A stretch of DNA of 64,000 nt from Levilactobacillus andaensis (GCF_016861695.1 NZ_BOLP01000006.1:1-64000); one strand, 5' to 3'. Counted from the stretch's first letter, positions 32,732-42,290 are shown. Made by a program: numbers and translations. Notes: generated by a model not told the origin, from the sequence alone.

Positions 32732-34105
32732 CTAAGCGCGGTAAGTTTCCTTGATGGCGAAGACAGACAAGGCACCAACGGCCATGACGATCCCACCTAA
32801 CAAGAACATGTTGGCTTGGGCACCACCCAATAATGGGAACAGTGCGAAGCTGGCTAACGAAGCCACGATTTGTGGCAAACAGATTGATCCGTTGAACAAG
32901 CCCAAGTAAGTCCCCATGTGCGCACCGGATAAGGCGTTGGTAACCATGGTCAATGGGTAAGTGTTCATCGCAGCCCAAGCAATCCCAACCAAGATGAAGG
33001 AAACGATCAAGGCGTATTGATTGTGCAGGAAGAAGACGGAGATAAATCCAAGGGCACCTAAGCCCAAGCTACCAGCGTAACCCAACTTGTGGAATTTGTT
33101 AGGTAACTTAGCTAACAGGTATGACCAAGCAACGGCAGCGATAGATTGTACGGCGGCCAAGACCCCGTACCAGTTCCCAGCAGCCTGATAACCAGCAGAA
33201 GCGGCGTTCGTCGTGTGCCAAACGTTAGAAGCAATGGCACCGGCTGAGTAAGTCCAAAGGTATTGGAAGGCAACCCAGCAGAAGAATTGAACTAAGGTAA
33301 CGGTCCAGAAGACCTTTGGGGCGGACTTCAGTAACGTCCACCAGTTCCCACCTTCAGCGTTATCTTCCTTGGTGATCCCATGGTATTTCGCATAAGTATC
33401 TGGATCGTATTCCTTGACCCGGAAAATGGTAAACAGACTCGTGATGACCAAGAGAACGGCACCCACGTAGAAGGCAACCTTAACCGTTGAAGGAACGACA
33501 CCCTTGCTGGCCGTGTTGGCGATCCCAATAGCGGCGAACAAGAATGGCAAGATGGCGGCTAAAACGGCACCCGTGTTGGATAAGAAACTTTGAATCCCGT
33601 AAGCGTAACTCTTCTGGTCATCGTTGACCATGTCCCCAACCATCATCTTGAATGGTTGCATAGCAACGTTAGACGACAAGTCCAGGAAGGCCACGGTGAT
33701 GGCCCCGAAGAGCAAGGCCGCTAATGAGGCATAACCAAAGCCCATACTTCCTGAATTTGGCAACAGACACATCACGATAACCGCGACGATGGTCCCGAGT
33801 AACAGGTAAGGCAACCGGCGACCACCAAATTTTGGTGCCCAAGTCCGGTCGGAATAATACCCAACGATTGGTTGAACAATTAATCCAGCCAGCGGTGGCA
33901 AAATGAAGAACCACCCTAAACTGTTCGGGTCAGCCCCAATGGTCTGGAAAATCCGACTCATTTGGGAACTCTGTAATGTAAAGGCGGTTTGGACACCTAA
34001 ATAACCAAAGTTGATCATCCAAATCGTGCTAGCAGACAGTGTTGGCAAACCACTTTTATGCTTTTCAGTTGGTGTAGTGGTTGCTGTAGCTGCGTTTTCT
34101 GACAT
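32732..34105 (-). CDS. malT: MFS maltose/sucrose permease (SLC45-like)
   Basis: The 457-residue protein has 12 hydrophobic segments and the MFS loop signature GYYSDRTWAPKFGGRRLPYLL between helices 2 and 3. The opening LSASTIWMINFGYLGVQTAFTLQSSQMSRIFQTIG is typical of SLC45/GPH-like disaccharide carriers that accompany maltose phosphorylase in lactobacilli. It should import maltose with protons. GGAGG is 8 bases before ATG. Its promoter carries both a LacI-type operator and a cre-like site, so maltose induction and CcpA repression are both likely. Confidence 0.88.
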   Translation of the reverse strand: MSENAATATTTPTEKHKSGLPTLSASTIWMINFGYLGVQTAFTLQSSQMSRIFQTIGADPNSLGWFFILPPLAGLIVQPIVGYYSDRTWAPKFGGRRLPYLLLGTIVAVIVMCLLPNSGSMGFGYASLAALLFGAITVAFLDLSSNVAMQPFKMMVGDMVNDDQKSYAYGIQSFLSNTGAVLAAILPFLFAAIGIANTASKGVVPSTVKVAFYVGAVLLVITSLFTIFRVKEYDPDTYAKYHGITKEDNAEGGNWWTLLKSAPKVFWTVTLVQFFCWVAFQYLWTYSAGAIASNVWHTTNAASAGYQAAGNWYGVLAAVQSIAAVAWSYLLAKLPNKFHKLGYAGSLGLGALGFISVFFLHNQYALIVSFILVGIAWAAMNTYPLTMVTNALSGAHMGTYLGLFNGSICLPQIVASLASFALFPLLGGAQANMFLLGGIVMAVGALSVFAIKETYRA

Positions 34106-34173
34106 ACGACTACCTCCTCAAACTCATTCATATCTTTTGAAATATAATGGCAAATCACTTAAGTACATGTGTT

Positions 34174-34210
34174 ATTATGGCACCGCTTTCATTTTAATGC
34201 AACCGTTTGC
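34174..34210 (-). promoter_or_regulatory. malT promoter with MalR-like operator and cre-like site
   Basis: On the minus strand TTGCAT (34197-34202) and CATAAT (34174-34179) are 17 bp apart. GCAACCGTTTGC (34199-34210) overlaps the -35 and is a LacI/MalR-type palindrome. ATGGCACCGCTTTCAT (34177-34192), a 14-of-16 cre match on the reverse strand, lies between the hexamers. Confidence 0.75.
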
Positions 34211-34311
34211 GCAAAACTTTTTTTCAAGAATCGGTCTACTTTTTCCAAGCCGTGACAATTAAAAAAGGCCCGCCCGTTGGCTTCACCGCCAATCGAACCG
34301 ACCTCAAAAAT

Positions 34312-35277
34312 TTATTTAATTTCGTATGGAATTTTAATCTGACCGGGTGTTGCCGTTTCCAATGGCTCGCGGTCGCTGAACAATAAGGCCACGGTTGCTG
34401 ACCCCATCTTCTCCGGGAACAAATTGACCGAGTGTAAATCCGCATCGGTCAAGCCGGCCGGTAGTGACTGGTTGAAGCTGACGATGGGAAAGTGCCGCAC
34501 GCCGAACTGTTCACGCACCAACCGATAAAATTCAATCGCGTTGAAGTCGTCGGTCGCCATGATCCCATCAATTTCTGGATGTTGTTTGATGAAGCGACTG
34601 ACGCGGTCGAGTGCCCCCAACTTACAGGTCAAGGGTTCGACGTTAAAACTAGCGGCGACCCGTTCGTAACCGGCGCGGCGTTGCTCCTCATAGGCCCAGT
34701 CATGACTGGATTCAACGAAGACCGGATGCTTGACGCCCAACTGATTCAAGAGAAAATTGGCGCCCCCGATACCAGCCTGGAGGTTATCGTTGTCAACAAA
34801 GTAGTCGTTGGCGTTGTCGACTGGTTGACCAATCGTCACAAACCGCAGTTGGTTTTGTCGCAAGAAGTTGGCGATGGGATCGTCTTTGTGCGCGTAGAAA
34901 AGGATGAACCGCTTGATTTTCCCCTGGGCAACCATCGACTTGACGTTTTTTAACAGGTCATCGGCCGTTTTACTGATGGCTACGGACAACACATAATGCC
35001 GCTCAACCAACTCCGCATTGATTCCCCGCAACAAGTCAATGTAGAAGGGATTCTCCGGCTGGCTGTGCTCAGCGGTCGGAAAGACGACCCCCACGGCGTT
35101 CGCTTCCCCGGCAGTTAGATTTTTGGCGTTATAGTTTGGTAAATACCCCTCAGCGGCGGCTAACGCCTGAATGCGTTCACGAGTCGCCTGGCTGATACGC
35201 GGATTATTATTAAGCGCCCGCGAGGCAGTCGAGACCGACACCCCCGCCTTGGCAGCAATATCACGGATAGTTAACAT
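34312..35277 (-). CDS. malR: LacI family regulator, MalR-like
   Basis: The 321-residue protein begins MLTIRDIAAKAGVSVSTASRALNNNP, a LacI helix-turn-helix, with hinge around residue 48 and a sugar-binding domain (VGVVFPTAEHS, IKRFILFYAHKDD, VDNDNLQAG, DGIMATDDFNA). ATG 35277 is chosen; the open frame runs 65 codons further upstream but lacks any domain there, and AAGGAG precedes 35277 at a long spacing. It lies divergent in role from, but beside, the maltose permease gene (207 bp), whose promoter holds a matching palindrome. Maltose-specific control is inferred from position. Confidence 0.87.
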   Translation of the reverse strand: MLTIRDIAAKAGVSVSTASRALNNNPRISQATRERIQALAAAEGYLPNYNAKNLTAGEANAVGVVFPTAEHSQPENPFYIDLLRGINAELVERHYVLSVAISKTADDLLKNVKSMVAQGKIKRFILFYAHKDDPIANFLRQNQLRFVTIGQPVDNANDYFVDNDNLQAGIGGANFLLNQLGVKHPVFVESSHDWAYEEQRRAGYERVAASFNVEPLTCKLGALDRVSRFIKQHPEIDGIMATDDFNAIEFYRLVREQFGVRHFPIVSFNQSLPAGLTDADLHSVNLFPEKMGSATVALLFSDREPLETATPGQIKIPYEIK

Positions 35278-35553
35278 TTTAATTTCGAAGCTCCTTATAC
35301 GCTTAGACAGTTCCGGACGTCGACCACGAGATAACCACATCATCCCCGTTACCACTTGGCCTGACAAACGGCTGAAACTCGGGCCATTGCGCTTAAACTG
35401 ACTGGCTGGCCACCATACTCTTAATGCTTTAAATCTTACCATACAAGCGCCCCCATTGAAACTCTTTCCCATACGGGCCGAACGATTGACCCCCGTTTTG
35501 TTCGGTAAGCTTCTTTGGCTGGTGAAAATTCAGATTGATTAGATATGGCCGTG

Positions 35554-35816
35554 CTCCGGCTGCCAGGGATTCCGCCTGCTGTGGGGACGCTTCAGCCTGG
35601 AAAACCACCAGTCTTCTCGCTCGCTTTTAAGCCGCGAAGAGAGTGGGACAGAAGGCGGTTAGTCAATGAGCATTAACGTCGATAGACGAATAATCCCGGT
35701 CTTGGATTGTTTGTCTATCGGGGTTAAGCGGAGTTGACTGCCTTTTGTCGCACGTTTCCACAATATACGTTCGGAGCGCAAAACGGGTCTGGCCGCATCC
35801 CTGGCCTCCTCCGGCT
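35554..35816 (+). repeat. Family A repeat interrupted by a family C element (A4)
   Basis: The left half of family A (35554-35639, from CTCCGGCTGCCAGGG to TTTTAAGCCGCGAAG) and its right end (35793-35816, ATCCCTGGCCTCCTCCGGCT) are separated by family C copy C3. The middle part of A is missing, so the event was either insertion with deletion or recombination. Confidence 0.75.
35638..35792 (+). repeat. Family C repeat nested in family A (C3)
   Basis: It is nearly identical to the copy at 57383-57559 (opposite strand): AGAGTGGGACAGAAGGCGG through GGAGCGCAAAACGGGTCTGG. Inner stem: GATAGACGAATAATCC (35681-35696) with GGATTGTTTGTCTATC (35704-35719). The closing half of the terminal hairpin is lost where family A resumes. 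Confidence 0.85.
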
Positions 35817-36012
35817 CTGAATGTGCTTCGACATAACAGCCGTTTAGCCCACTTGAAATTCCCCCGCCAATATCATTGTCAATAGTACTCTCCCATTGAT
35901 TCAGCCCACATACTGGCAAGACATTTGGCATAATCAGGTTTCAACTGCAGATAGAAAAGACGTTGTGACTATCCAAAACGGACAATCGCAACGCCTGCTT
36001 TTATTGAAAATT

Positions 36013-37368
36013 TTATTTCTCGTTCCTTTGCGTTTTGCCGTGGCGCGTTGTGATGCCGGCATCGGGATTCAGCGGCAGGGTCGTCACAAATTGACTCCCT
36101 TGAGGCTGGTTTTCCTTGACCGTAATTGTGCCGTGGTGGAGATTGACGATCCAATGGGCGATCGATAGGCCGAGCCCGTTGCCCCCAGTTTGACGACTAC
36201 GAGAGGTGTCGACCCGATAGAATCGGTCAAAGATCCGTTGCCGGTCACCGGCCTTGATGCCGATACCCTGGTCGGCCACAATCAGCTGCCATTTCCGCCC
36301 GACCAACTTAGCCGAAATCGTAATGGTGCTGTCGCGGGGCGAGTATTTCAACGCATTATCGATCAAAATATTCATGAGTTGGTGAATCAAGCTCTGATCC
36401 AGCGTAGCCTTAAAATCAGTCACGGGGGACAAGACCAGCTTCTTCCCCTGACTCGCGGCAATTTCGGTATACGGTTCCACGGTCTGCGTCAAAAATGGCA
36501 CCACGTGGGTGACCTCAAAGTTCGTCTGGAGCGTGTTGGAGTCAGAACGGGCTAACGCCAGTAGATCCTGCGTCAGCTTCTGCAACCGTTGACTTTCACT
36601 ATTGGCAATGGCGATATTTTCCGCCTGGTCGATGATTTTATCGTTCGGCTTTGTCAGTAGGATCTCCAGCTTGTTTTGGATGATGGTCAGGGGCGTCCGC
36701 AACTCGTGCGCCGCATTCCCGACGAACTCGGTCTGACGACCCCATGACTTCAAAATTGGCCGCATGGTCATCCGCGACATCCAAATGCTCATGATGATCG
36801 ACAGGAGCCAGAAGACGCCCATGGTGATCAACATGACCCGCACGAAGTTACTCATGGCGGCCTTTTGTGGATCAATATTTTCCATAATTAAAAGATACCG
36901 CCCGGCAACCGATTTATCCGTGTTACTCTTGGGCACTTTCACCAGTAATGTTCGGAAATTATACTTGCCACCCACCACAATGGTATGTAGCTGGCCAACC
37001 TGGGTCTGATTCAAGGTGATTCCCCGCAAAGTGTCATAGCGCGACCCCAGTTGAGACTTATTCATAATTTTCCCAGCATCGTCAAAAATCAAGGTGGTCG
37101 TGATAAACGGATGAATCGTCTGTTTTTGTGCCTGCATCGCCTGCTGGTTATGCTGCGAGAACGGCTGGAGTTTGTTCGTATTTTGCTTGGGTGGTCCCGC
37201 CAGCCGAGCCGAACGTTCCACGCGGAGTGCCTGGTCCGTACTAGTCAACATGGCCCGCCTAAACAGCACGAACACGATGACCCCCAGCAGGATAAAGATG
37301 ATGGTGAAACCAATAAAACTGCTGAGAAACAAGCGTCGCCGCTGGGCCCGATTGACCTTATTGCTCAT
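36013..37368 (-). CDS. Sensor histidine kinase
   Basis: The 451-residue protein has membrane spans at about 13-36 and 176-198 enclosing an outside sensing part of about 140 residues. The phospho-acceptor His221 is in NAAHELRTP; Asn338 in LIDNALKYS, DQGIG at 366-370 and GNGLGLS at 396-402 form the ATP-binding domain. A clear HAMP domain is not obvious in the short linker. ATG 37368 follows GGAGG by 6 bases and overlaps the end of the response regulator gene by 11 bp, so they are translationally coupled. It is an OmpR-type pair of the CiaH/envelope-stress kind; the signal is unknown. Confidence 0.9.
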   Translation of the reverse strand: MSNKVNRAQRRRLFLSSFIGFTIIFILLGVIVFVLFRRAMLTSTDQALRVERSARLAGPPKQNTNKLQPFSQHNQQAMQAQKQTIHPFITTTLIFDDAGKIMNKSQLGSRYDTLRGITLNQTQVGQLHTIVVGGKYNFRTLLVKVPKSNTDKSVAGRYLLIMENIDPQKAAMSNFVRVMLITMGVFWLLSIIMSIWMSRMTMRPILKSWGRQTEFVGNAAHELRTPLTIIQNKLEILLTKPNDKIIDQAENIAIANSESQRLQKLTQDLLALARSDSNTLQTNFEVTHVVPFLTQTVEPYTEIAASQGKKLVLSPVTDFKATLDQSLIHQLMNILIDNALKYSPRDSTITISAKLVGRKWQLIVADQGIGIKAGDRQRIFDRFYRVDTSRSRQTGGNGLGLSIAHWIVNLHHGTITVKENQPQGSQFVTTLPLNPDAGITTRHGKTQRNEK

Positions 37369-38050
37369 CTGGCGCCTCCACAATGTAACCCGCATTACGA
37401 ATGGTCCGCAATGACAGGTCACTGCCGGCGTGCTTGAGCTCCTTTCGCAGGTTACTCATATACACCTCGACCACGGAGAGACTGGTCTCCGAGTCAAAAC
37501 CCCAAAGACGATTAAAAATTTGCTCCTTGGTGATGATTGTTCCGGGATTGGCGATGAGGTATGCGAGCAAGTCAAACTCCCGCCCCTTGAGCGTCAACGG
37601 CTCACCGTTAAACGTCGCCAAGTGCCGGCTAGTATTGATTTCCAGCTGGCCTAAAGTAATGGTGTCACTATCATTCAGGTGACCGGTACGCTTCAGCAGC
37701 GCCTTCATCCGGGCAAGTAACTCTTCTCGGTGAAATGGCTTGGTCACGTAATCGTCGGCACCATCATTGAAGCCCCGTAATTTATCGGCAATCGTATCTT
37801 TGGCGGTCAAAATCAATACGGGCGTCTTCACACCCTTACTGCGAATATGCAGCAACAGGTCCAGCCCACTCTCGCCGGGCAACATCAGGTCCAAGATAAT
37901 GGCGTCAAAGACATCTTGACTCGCCAAAAACTCTCCCTGTTCCCCATCAAATGCGGTCGTGGTTTCACAAATCGGTTTAATCAGTTCAACAATGTCCGCG
38001 GATAATTCGCGCTCATCTTCGACAACTAATACTTTCGCTGTGGTCGGCAA
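37358..38050 (-). CDS. OmpR/PhoB family response regulator
   Basis: The 230-residue protein has a receiver domain (1-120) with acidic pocket VVEDER, phospho-acceptor Asp54 (ILDLMLPG), Thr82 and Lys104 (VTKPF), and a C-terminal winged helix (about 130-226; LTLKGREFDLLAYL, VVEVYMSNLRKEL, IRNAGYIVEAP). TTG 38050 is the probable start, 8 bases after AAGGAGG. The kinase gene overlaps its end. A family D repeat starts 48 bp upstream, so the promoter must lie within or beyond that repeat. Confidence 0.92.
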   Translation of the reverse strand: MPTTAKVLVVEDERELSADIVELIKPICETTTAFDGEQGEFLASQDVFDAIILDLMLPGESGLDLLLHIRSKGVKTPVLILTAKDTIADKLRGFNDGADDYVTKPFHREELLARMKALLKRTGHLNDSDTITLGQLEINTSRHLATFNGEPLTLKGREFDLLAYLIANPGTIITKEQIFNRLWGFDSETSLSVVEVYMSNLRKELKHAGSDLSLRTIRNAGYIVEAPDEQ

Positions 38051-38097
38051 CGGGCATTCCTCCTTTAAAATCTCTCGAATTTTTCTCTTGGGTGGTC

Positions 38098-38285
38098 TTC
38101 GTCTCCGGTGGTCAAACGTTCCGCCCCGTGAGGCAGACCTGAAGCCTCAAAAAACATGAGTCTTCAGGGCGACTTTGAGCCTCACAAAACGAGTCTCAAA
38201 GCTCGGCCTGTGTTCTAAGGCCGACAAAACCGGTCGGTCTAAGAACACCGACACCGGGCTACGCATTTGACCACCTACGACTACG
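38098..38285 (+). repeat. Family D intergenic repeat (D2)
   Basis: It aligns with the reverse strand of 29755-29941 from GTCTCCGG through GTGAGGCAGACCTGAAGCCTC to CCTACGACTAC. Hairpins include GAAGCCTC / GAGTCTTC, TTTGAGCCTC / GAGTCTCAAAG and TTCTAAGGCCGAC / GTCGGTCTAAGAA-like arms. It sits between the two-component genes and a long empty region. Confidence 0.75.
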
Positions 38286-38776
38286 ACGACCACCATGGGA
38301 AAATTCAGCATATTTTCTCGTAGCAACTGAGGCCTCAGCTACAGCAGAATTTTTTTCACTTATTTCTGGCTACTATTCTTAGTTGTAAACCCAAAAGTTA
38401 ACTAACTTTATTTCTTATCCCATGTTGTCAAAAAAATCACTCGCACTCTTACTACAGTATAAACATGTCCGCAACACTAGTCACGACACAATTGCTTTCA
38501 CCCAGTTCTACTGGACATTAACGACCAAACTGGGTAAACACTTTTCGCCACTCCATTCTATACAACTAGTGACAGTTTAGCACCCAAAACTTCCATTTAA
38601 TTTTACAGTCTACAGATTCAACGATAACGGAACCTTAAGCTCTCCCGTCTACCATAGCGATATGTAAAAATTTTGTAACGCTGAATAATTTAATATACCG
38701 CCGAATTGGCATAAATTCATCTGGGAAACCAACTACAACTAGAATTAAACCTTCTAAATTGGAAAAATCCAATCAG
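38286..38776. other. A/T-rich non-coding stretch
   Basis: No gene or strong signal is visible here apart from the palindrome CTGAGGCCTCAG (38327-38338). Together with flanking repeats D2 and A5 it makes a 1.1-kb region without genes, the longest in the window. Confidence 0.5.
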
Positions 38777-38957
38777 AGCCGGAGGCGGCCAGGGATGGAG
38801 CCAGCCGTATCGACGCTGTTTGTCGGGGTTCTTTCCCGGCTTACAGCGTGGGACGACCTCGAAGACACGTGCTTTTCGTGGCTTTGAGGCGAGCCGGAAG
38901 CCCGCTTCTTAGGCTGGAGGCGTTCCCCATGGCAGGCGGAATCCCTGGATGCCGCAG
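38777..38957 (-). repeat. Family A intergenic repeat (A5)
   Basis: Read on the minus strand it gives the family A order, from a degenerate CTGCGGCATCCAGGGATTCCGCC to CCTGGCCGCCTCCGGCT, with inner arms including AAGCCACGAAAAGCACGTG. It is 181 bp long and lies upstream of the YfhO-type gene. Confidence 0.8.
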
Positions 38958-39141
38958 TGCGGCCGTTTTACACTGTCGTTAAAGCTTATGTTTTGTCACC
39001 TAACTAAAGGCTAAGTTTTTGCCAAGATTAACCCGTTGTTCACGGAACTGTTCGAAAAGTGCGGTAGACTTTTGTCAAAGCAGTCTGCATGGTATTCTAT
39101 TAAGGACAGACATCTTGATTGTCATTAACGGAGGGGTTTTC

Positions 39142-41850
39142 ATGAAGCAGCAGCGAAACACCCTCACGGCGCTAAGAGTCAGCCGTTGGGTGTATTTGGG
39201 GGCATTTTTCGTACCACTTGCCATCATGGTCGTTATCTTCTGGCAACTAAAGATCACGCCATTCGGCAACCGAAATTTGATGTTTAGTGACATGGGGGCG
39301 CAGTACGTTCCGATTCTGGAATATCTGCGGTCGACCGTCACGACGGGACAGTTCCATTTATTTTCATTTTCATCGGGGACGGGCAGCGGGATCATCCCGT
39401 TACTCACGTACTACGTGATCAGTCCGTTTAACTTGTTAATTTTTCTTTTTCCGGCGGCGAAACTACCGCTGGCGGTCACCTGGATCGTCATTTTAAAAAT
39501 CAGTACGATTGGGTTGACCATGGCCATCTTCATCCGGCACGCCTTTTTACGGAGCGGCTGGTCGTTGATTCTCTTCTCCACCGCATTCAGTCTGTGTGGC
39601 TTTACCGCCATGTATTTCTACGACATCATGTGGCTGGACGCCTTGATTTGGCTCCCCTTAGTTGCGTTAGGGTTGCATCGGTTAGTCAGTCTGCACCATT
39701 ATGGTCTGTATACGTTAAGCCTCACCGCAACTATCATTTCCAACTATTACATGGGTTACATGACCTGCCTCTTTTCGGTGATGTACTTCATCTATTTAGT
39801 CATTGAACATCAGCCGACCGCCACACCATTTAAAGAGGTTTGGCGGATGCACTGGGCGGCGATTCGGCAATTCTTGATTGGGTCGGTGCTCGCTGGGGGC
39901 ATGGCCATGATTGTCTTGATTCCAACGGCGATGGGCATGTTACTGACCGGAAAGAGTACCGTCTTCATCAACAACTACTTGCCAACGCCACTCTTTGGGC
40001 CAGAAGTTCTGGCGCAATTTGGTCTCGGCAGCAGCAATTATGTCACTCACCTGTACCACGCACCAAGCCTGTTTATGGGTACCTTGATGTTTTTACTTTT
40101 AATCGTTTACTTCGTCTCACCAAAGATTCTGGCGGTCGAAAAACGCCGGACAATGTGGTTACTCATCGCCATGGGGTTAGGGTTACTGATCACCCTCTTC
40201 AACACCGCTTGGCACATGTTCCAACAACCAGCCGGCTTCCCGTTCCGTAACGTCTACTTCTTCACGTTCCTGGCGTTAACGGCGGCCTACCGTGCTTGGC
40301 AAACGCACCCGGCTCAGACCATGAACGACCCGCAAAAGGTCCTCGCGCTGGTCTGGGGGGCCGGCTTACTGACCATCGGCTACTTATCCGCCCAGGTCAT
40401 CCCCCGTATTTGGGAACGGGCGTTGCCTAGCTACAACAACGAACTCTACCTGCAAAGTCAGCCTGATTTTCATTTGCTATGGCTGTCCTTGGCCCTCTTA
40501 TTGGTCAACACGATGCTCCTATTCGTGAGCGAATGGCGGCCCATCCGAATCGGTCTCCTAGGGATCATCATTTCATTTGAGTTGGGTGGTAACTTTCTGG
40601 CGGCCACTCATGGCATCAGCTTCGGCTCACAGACCCAATTTGAAAAATATTACCAAAAGGATGCCGCCATGTTGAGCAAGGTCACGGCCACTAAGCGTAA
40701 ACCGAACCTGCATCGCGTCGAGTTCCTGCATTCCCAGATTGGTGCGGCCTATAGTGGCGCGTACAACCACTATAATGACCCGCTACTTTACGGGTATGCC
40801 GGAAACAGCTCGTATAGCTCGACGTTGATTGAACAGGCACGGGTCTTCCAACACGACCTGGGTTACTTTAGCCCTAACGTTCGCCGGATCAGTTCTCAGG
40901 GCTACACGCACCTGACCGACACGCTGTTCGGGATTAAATATCGGCTAAACGCAAACAAAAAGCCGGTCGTCAATGAGCTCAACTCTTATGCGGGTATCGG
41001 CTTTGCCGTGCCGGATAAGTTGGCCCACCTGAAATTAGCCGACCAACAGGCGCTGACCAATCAGCAACGCGTTCTCACTGCCCTTGGCGCACCCAAGGAT
41101 ACGCTAGCACCAGTCTCCGTGCTCAAGGTGACCACCAAACGTGCCGGTGTGGCGGACCTCGCGGCGATTCCTAAGCGCACCCAGTTGCCCGGGCCGCGGT
41201 ATCTCCAAACAGTTACCGTCCGGGTCAACGCAACCGGCCTGTTGCATGGCTATTCGCCATCTGACACGGTGATCTACTCCAGCTTAAAGGTCAATGGCAA
41301 GAAGGCGAAACCCCTGGTCAACGCCGATGGTTTCCGCTACATCATTAACTTTGGCGAACATACCAAGGGAACGGTCATGACCATCAGTTACATCACACGG
41401 GAACCCGCGGCAGGCGCCAGCAACCAGTTTGCCACGCTCAATCAGGCGAAATACCTGAAGCTGGTCGACAGCTTGAAACGGCAACGCTACAAGCTTCGTG
41501 TCAACAGTGGTGTCACTTGGATCTCCGGCGATGTCACGGGTACGGCCAACCGTAAGCTGTTGTACGTTTCGATTCCGGATACACCGGGCTGGACGGCCAA
41601 GGTCAACGGGAAGCCAGTTGCTATCAAGTCCGTCATGCACGCTGAATCCCTGATTCCCGTCAAACAGACGTATAAGGGCATGATTGGCGTTCCACTGAAA
41701 TCGGGAACCAACCATGTCACCCTGACCTATCAGACGCCAGGGCTCAAAATTGGGGCCTTGATCAGTCTGCTCAGCGGTGTCCTGTTCCTGCTCTTCTGGT
41801 TCACGGTCGAATGGTTACGCCCCGTGGGCAAGCATCATCACAATGAATAA
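39142..41850 (+). CDS. YfhO family membrane protein (GT-C type)
   Basis: The 902-residue protein has about 12 membrane segments in its first 530 residues, then a large outside domain (about 535-870) and a last helix near 875-895. The opening VFWQLKITPFGNRNLMFSDMGAQYVP contains the DMGAQY motif typical of YfhO proteins. YfhO is a GT-C-like enzyme; in Bacillus and Listeria relatives help glycosylate lipoteichoic or wall teichoic acids using lipid-linked sugars. ATG 39142 follows GGAGGGG. The gene is monocistronic. A surface-polymer glycosylation role is inferred from family. Confidence 0.87.
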   Translation: MKQQRNTLTALRVSRWVYLGAFFVPLAIMVVIFWQLKITPFGNRNLMFSDMGAQYVPILEYLRSTVTTGQFHLFSFSSGTGSGIIPLLTYYVISPFNLLIFLFPAAKLPLAVTWIVILKISTIGLTMAIFIRHAFLRSGWSLILFSTAFSLCGFTAMYFYDIMWLDALIWLPLVALGLHRLVSLHHYGLYTLSLTATIISNYYMGYMTCLFSVMYFIYLVIEHQPTATPFKEVWRMHWAAIRQFLIGSVLAGGMAMIVLIPTAMGMLLTGKSTVFINNYLPTPLFGPEVLAQFGLGSSNYVTHLYHAPSLFMGTLMFLLLIVYFVSPKILAVEKRRTMWLLIAMGLGLLITLFNTAWHMFQQPAGFPFRNVYFFTFLALTAAYRAWQTHPAQTMNDPQKVLALVWGAGLLTIGYLSAQVIPRIWERALPSYNNELYLQSQPDFHLLWLSLALLLVNTMLLFVSEWRPIRIGLLGIIISFELGGNFLAATHGISFGSQTQFEKYYQKDAAMLSKVTATKRKPNLHRVEFLHSQIGAAYSGAYNHYNDPLLYGYAGNSSYSSTLIEQARVFQHDLGYFSPNVRRISSQGYTHLTDTLFGIKYRLNANKKPVVNELNSYAGIGFAVPDKLAHLKLADQQALTNQQRVLTALGAPKDTLAPVSVLKVTTKRAGVADLAAIPKRTQLPGPRYLQTVTVRVNATGLLHGYSPSDTVIYSSLKVNGKKAKPLVNADGFRYIINFGEHTKGTVMTISYITREPAAGASNQFATLNQAKYLKLVDSLKRQRYKLRVNSGVTWISGDVTGTANRKLLYVSIPDTPGWTAKVNGKPVAIKSVMHAESLIPVKQTYKGMIGVPLKSGTNHVTLTYQTPGLKIGALISLLSGVLFLLFWFTVEWLRPVGKHHHNE

Positions 41851-41860
41851 TTTTTCTTGG

Positions 41861-41888
41861 GGACGGTGACGCTGGTTACCGTCCTTTT
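41861..41888 (+). terminator. Terminator of the YfhO-type gene
   Basis: GGACGGTGAC (41861-41870) pairs with GTTACCGTCC (41875-41884), then TTTTG. Confidence 0.82.
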
Positions 41889-41977
41889 GTATTGACTACT
41901 AAAGGTTGAAAGATGAAATACCTGTCTCGTCCCAGTATCCGTAAACATTTGCACCATTAAATTAGTGTAGATTTGCC

Positions 41978-42284
41978 GCACTCCGGCTCTGATTGTGTTT
42001 TACCACGACAACAGTCGAAAAACCTGGAGACTTAGCACTTTCGGTCCAATCGATAACGACTGTTACAGTCATTATCTCCGTCGTCTACACACACTGTGTA
42101 AGCCGAGAGACCGGCAGATATGGGCTCAGGCGCGTCGTTCTACTTAGCTGGCGATCCTTGCCGGCTTAGTAGAAAACCAAGCTTGTAGACTCGGCTTTTT
42201 CGAGGCTTCAAGTTGCGTTCGCACCGTTCCAGCCCATATCTGCCGGCCGGTAAGGCGAAGGTCATACTAGGTTGCCTAAATTCT
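41978..42284 (+). repeat. Family B intergenic repeat with flanking homology (B4)
   Basis: The 162-bp core (42098-42259) has the same length as B3 and folds alike: outer stem 42111-42126 with 42231-42246 (CCGGCAGATATGGGCT and complement, 16 bp), then TTCTACT/AGTAGAA and CTTGTAGACTCG/CGAGGCTTCAAG hairpins. Three outer-stem pairs differ from B3 on both sides and still match. Left flanking homology starts at GCACTCCGGCTC. Confidence 0.87.
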
Positions 42285-42290
42285 GTTCAC

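Noticed and set aside
34312-35472. Long form of the MalR-like protein starting at 35472
   Set aside because: The extra 65 residues carry no domain, precede the normal LacI start MLTIRDIAAKAG, and the upstream start lacks a convincing role.
38327-38338. CTGAGGCCTCAG palindrome as a terminator or operator
   Set aside because: It is short, has no T-run and lies far from any start codon; nothing supports a function.
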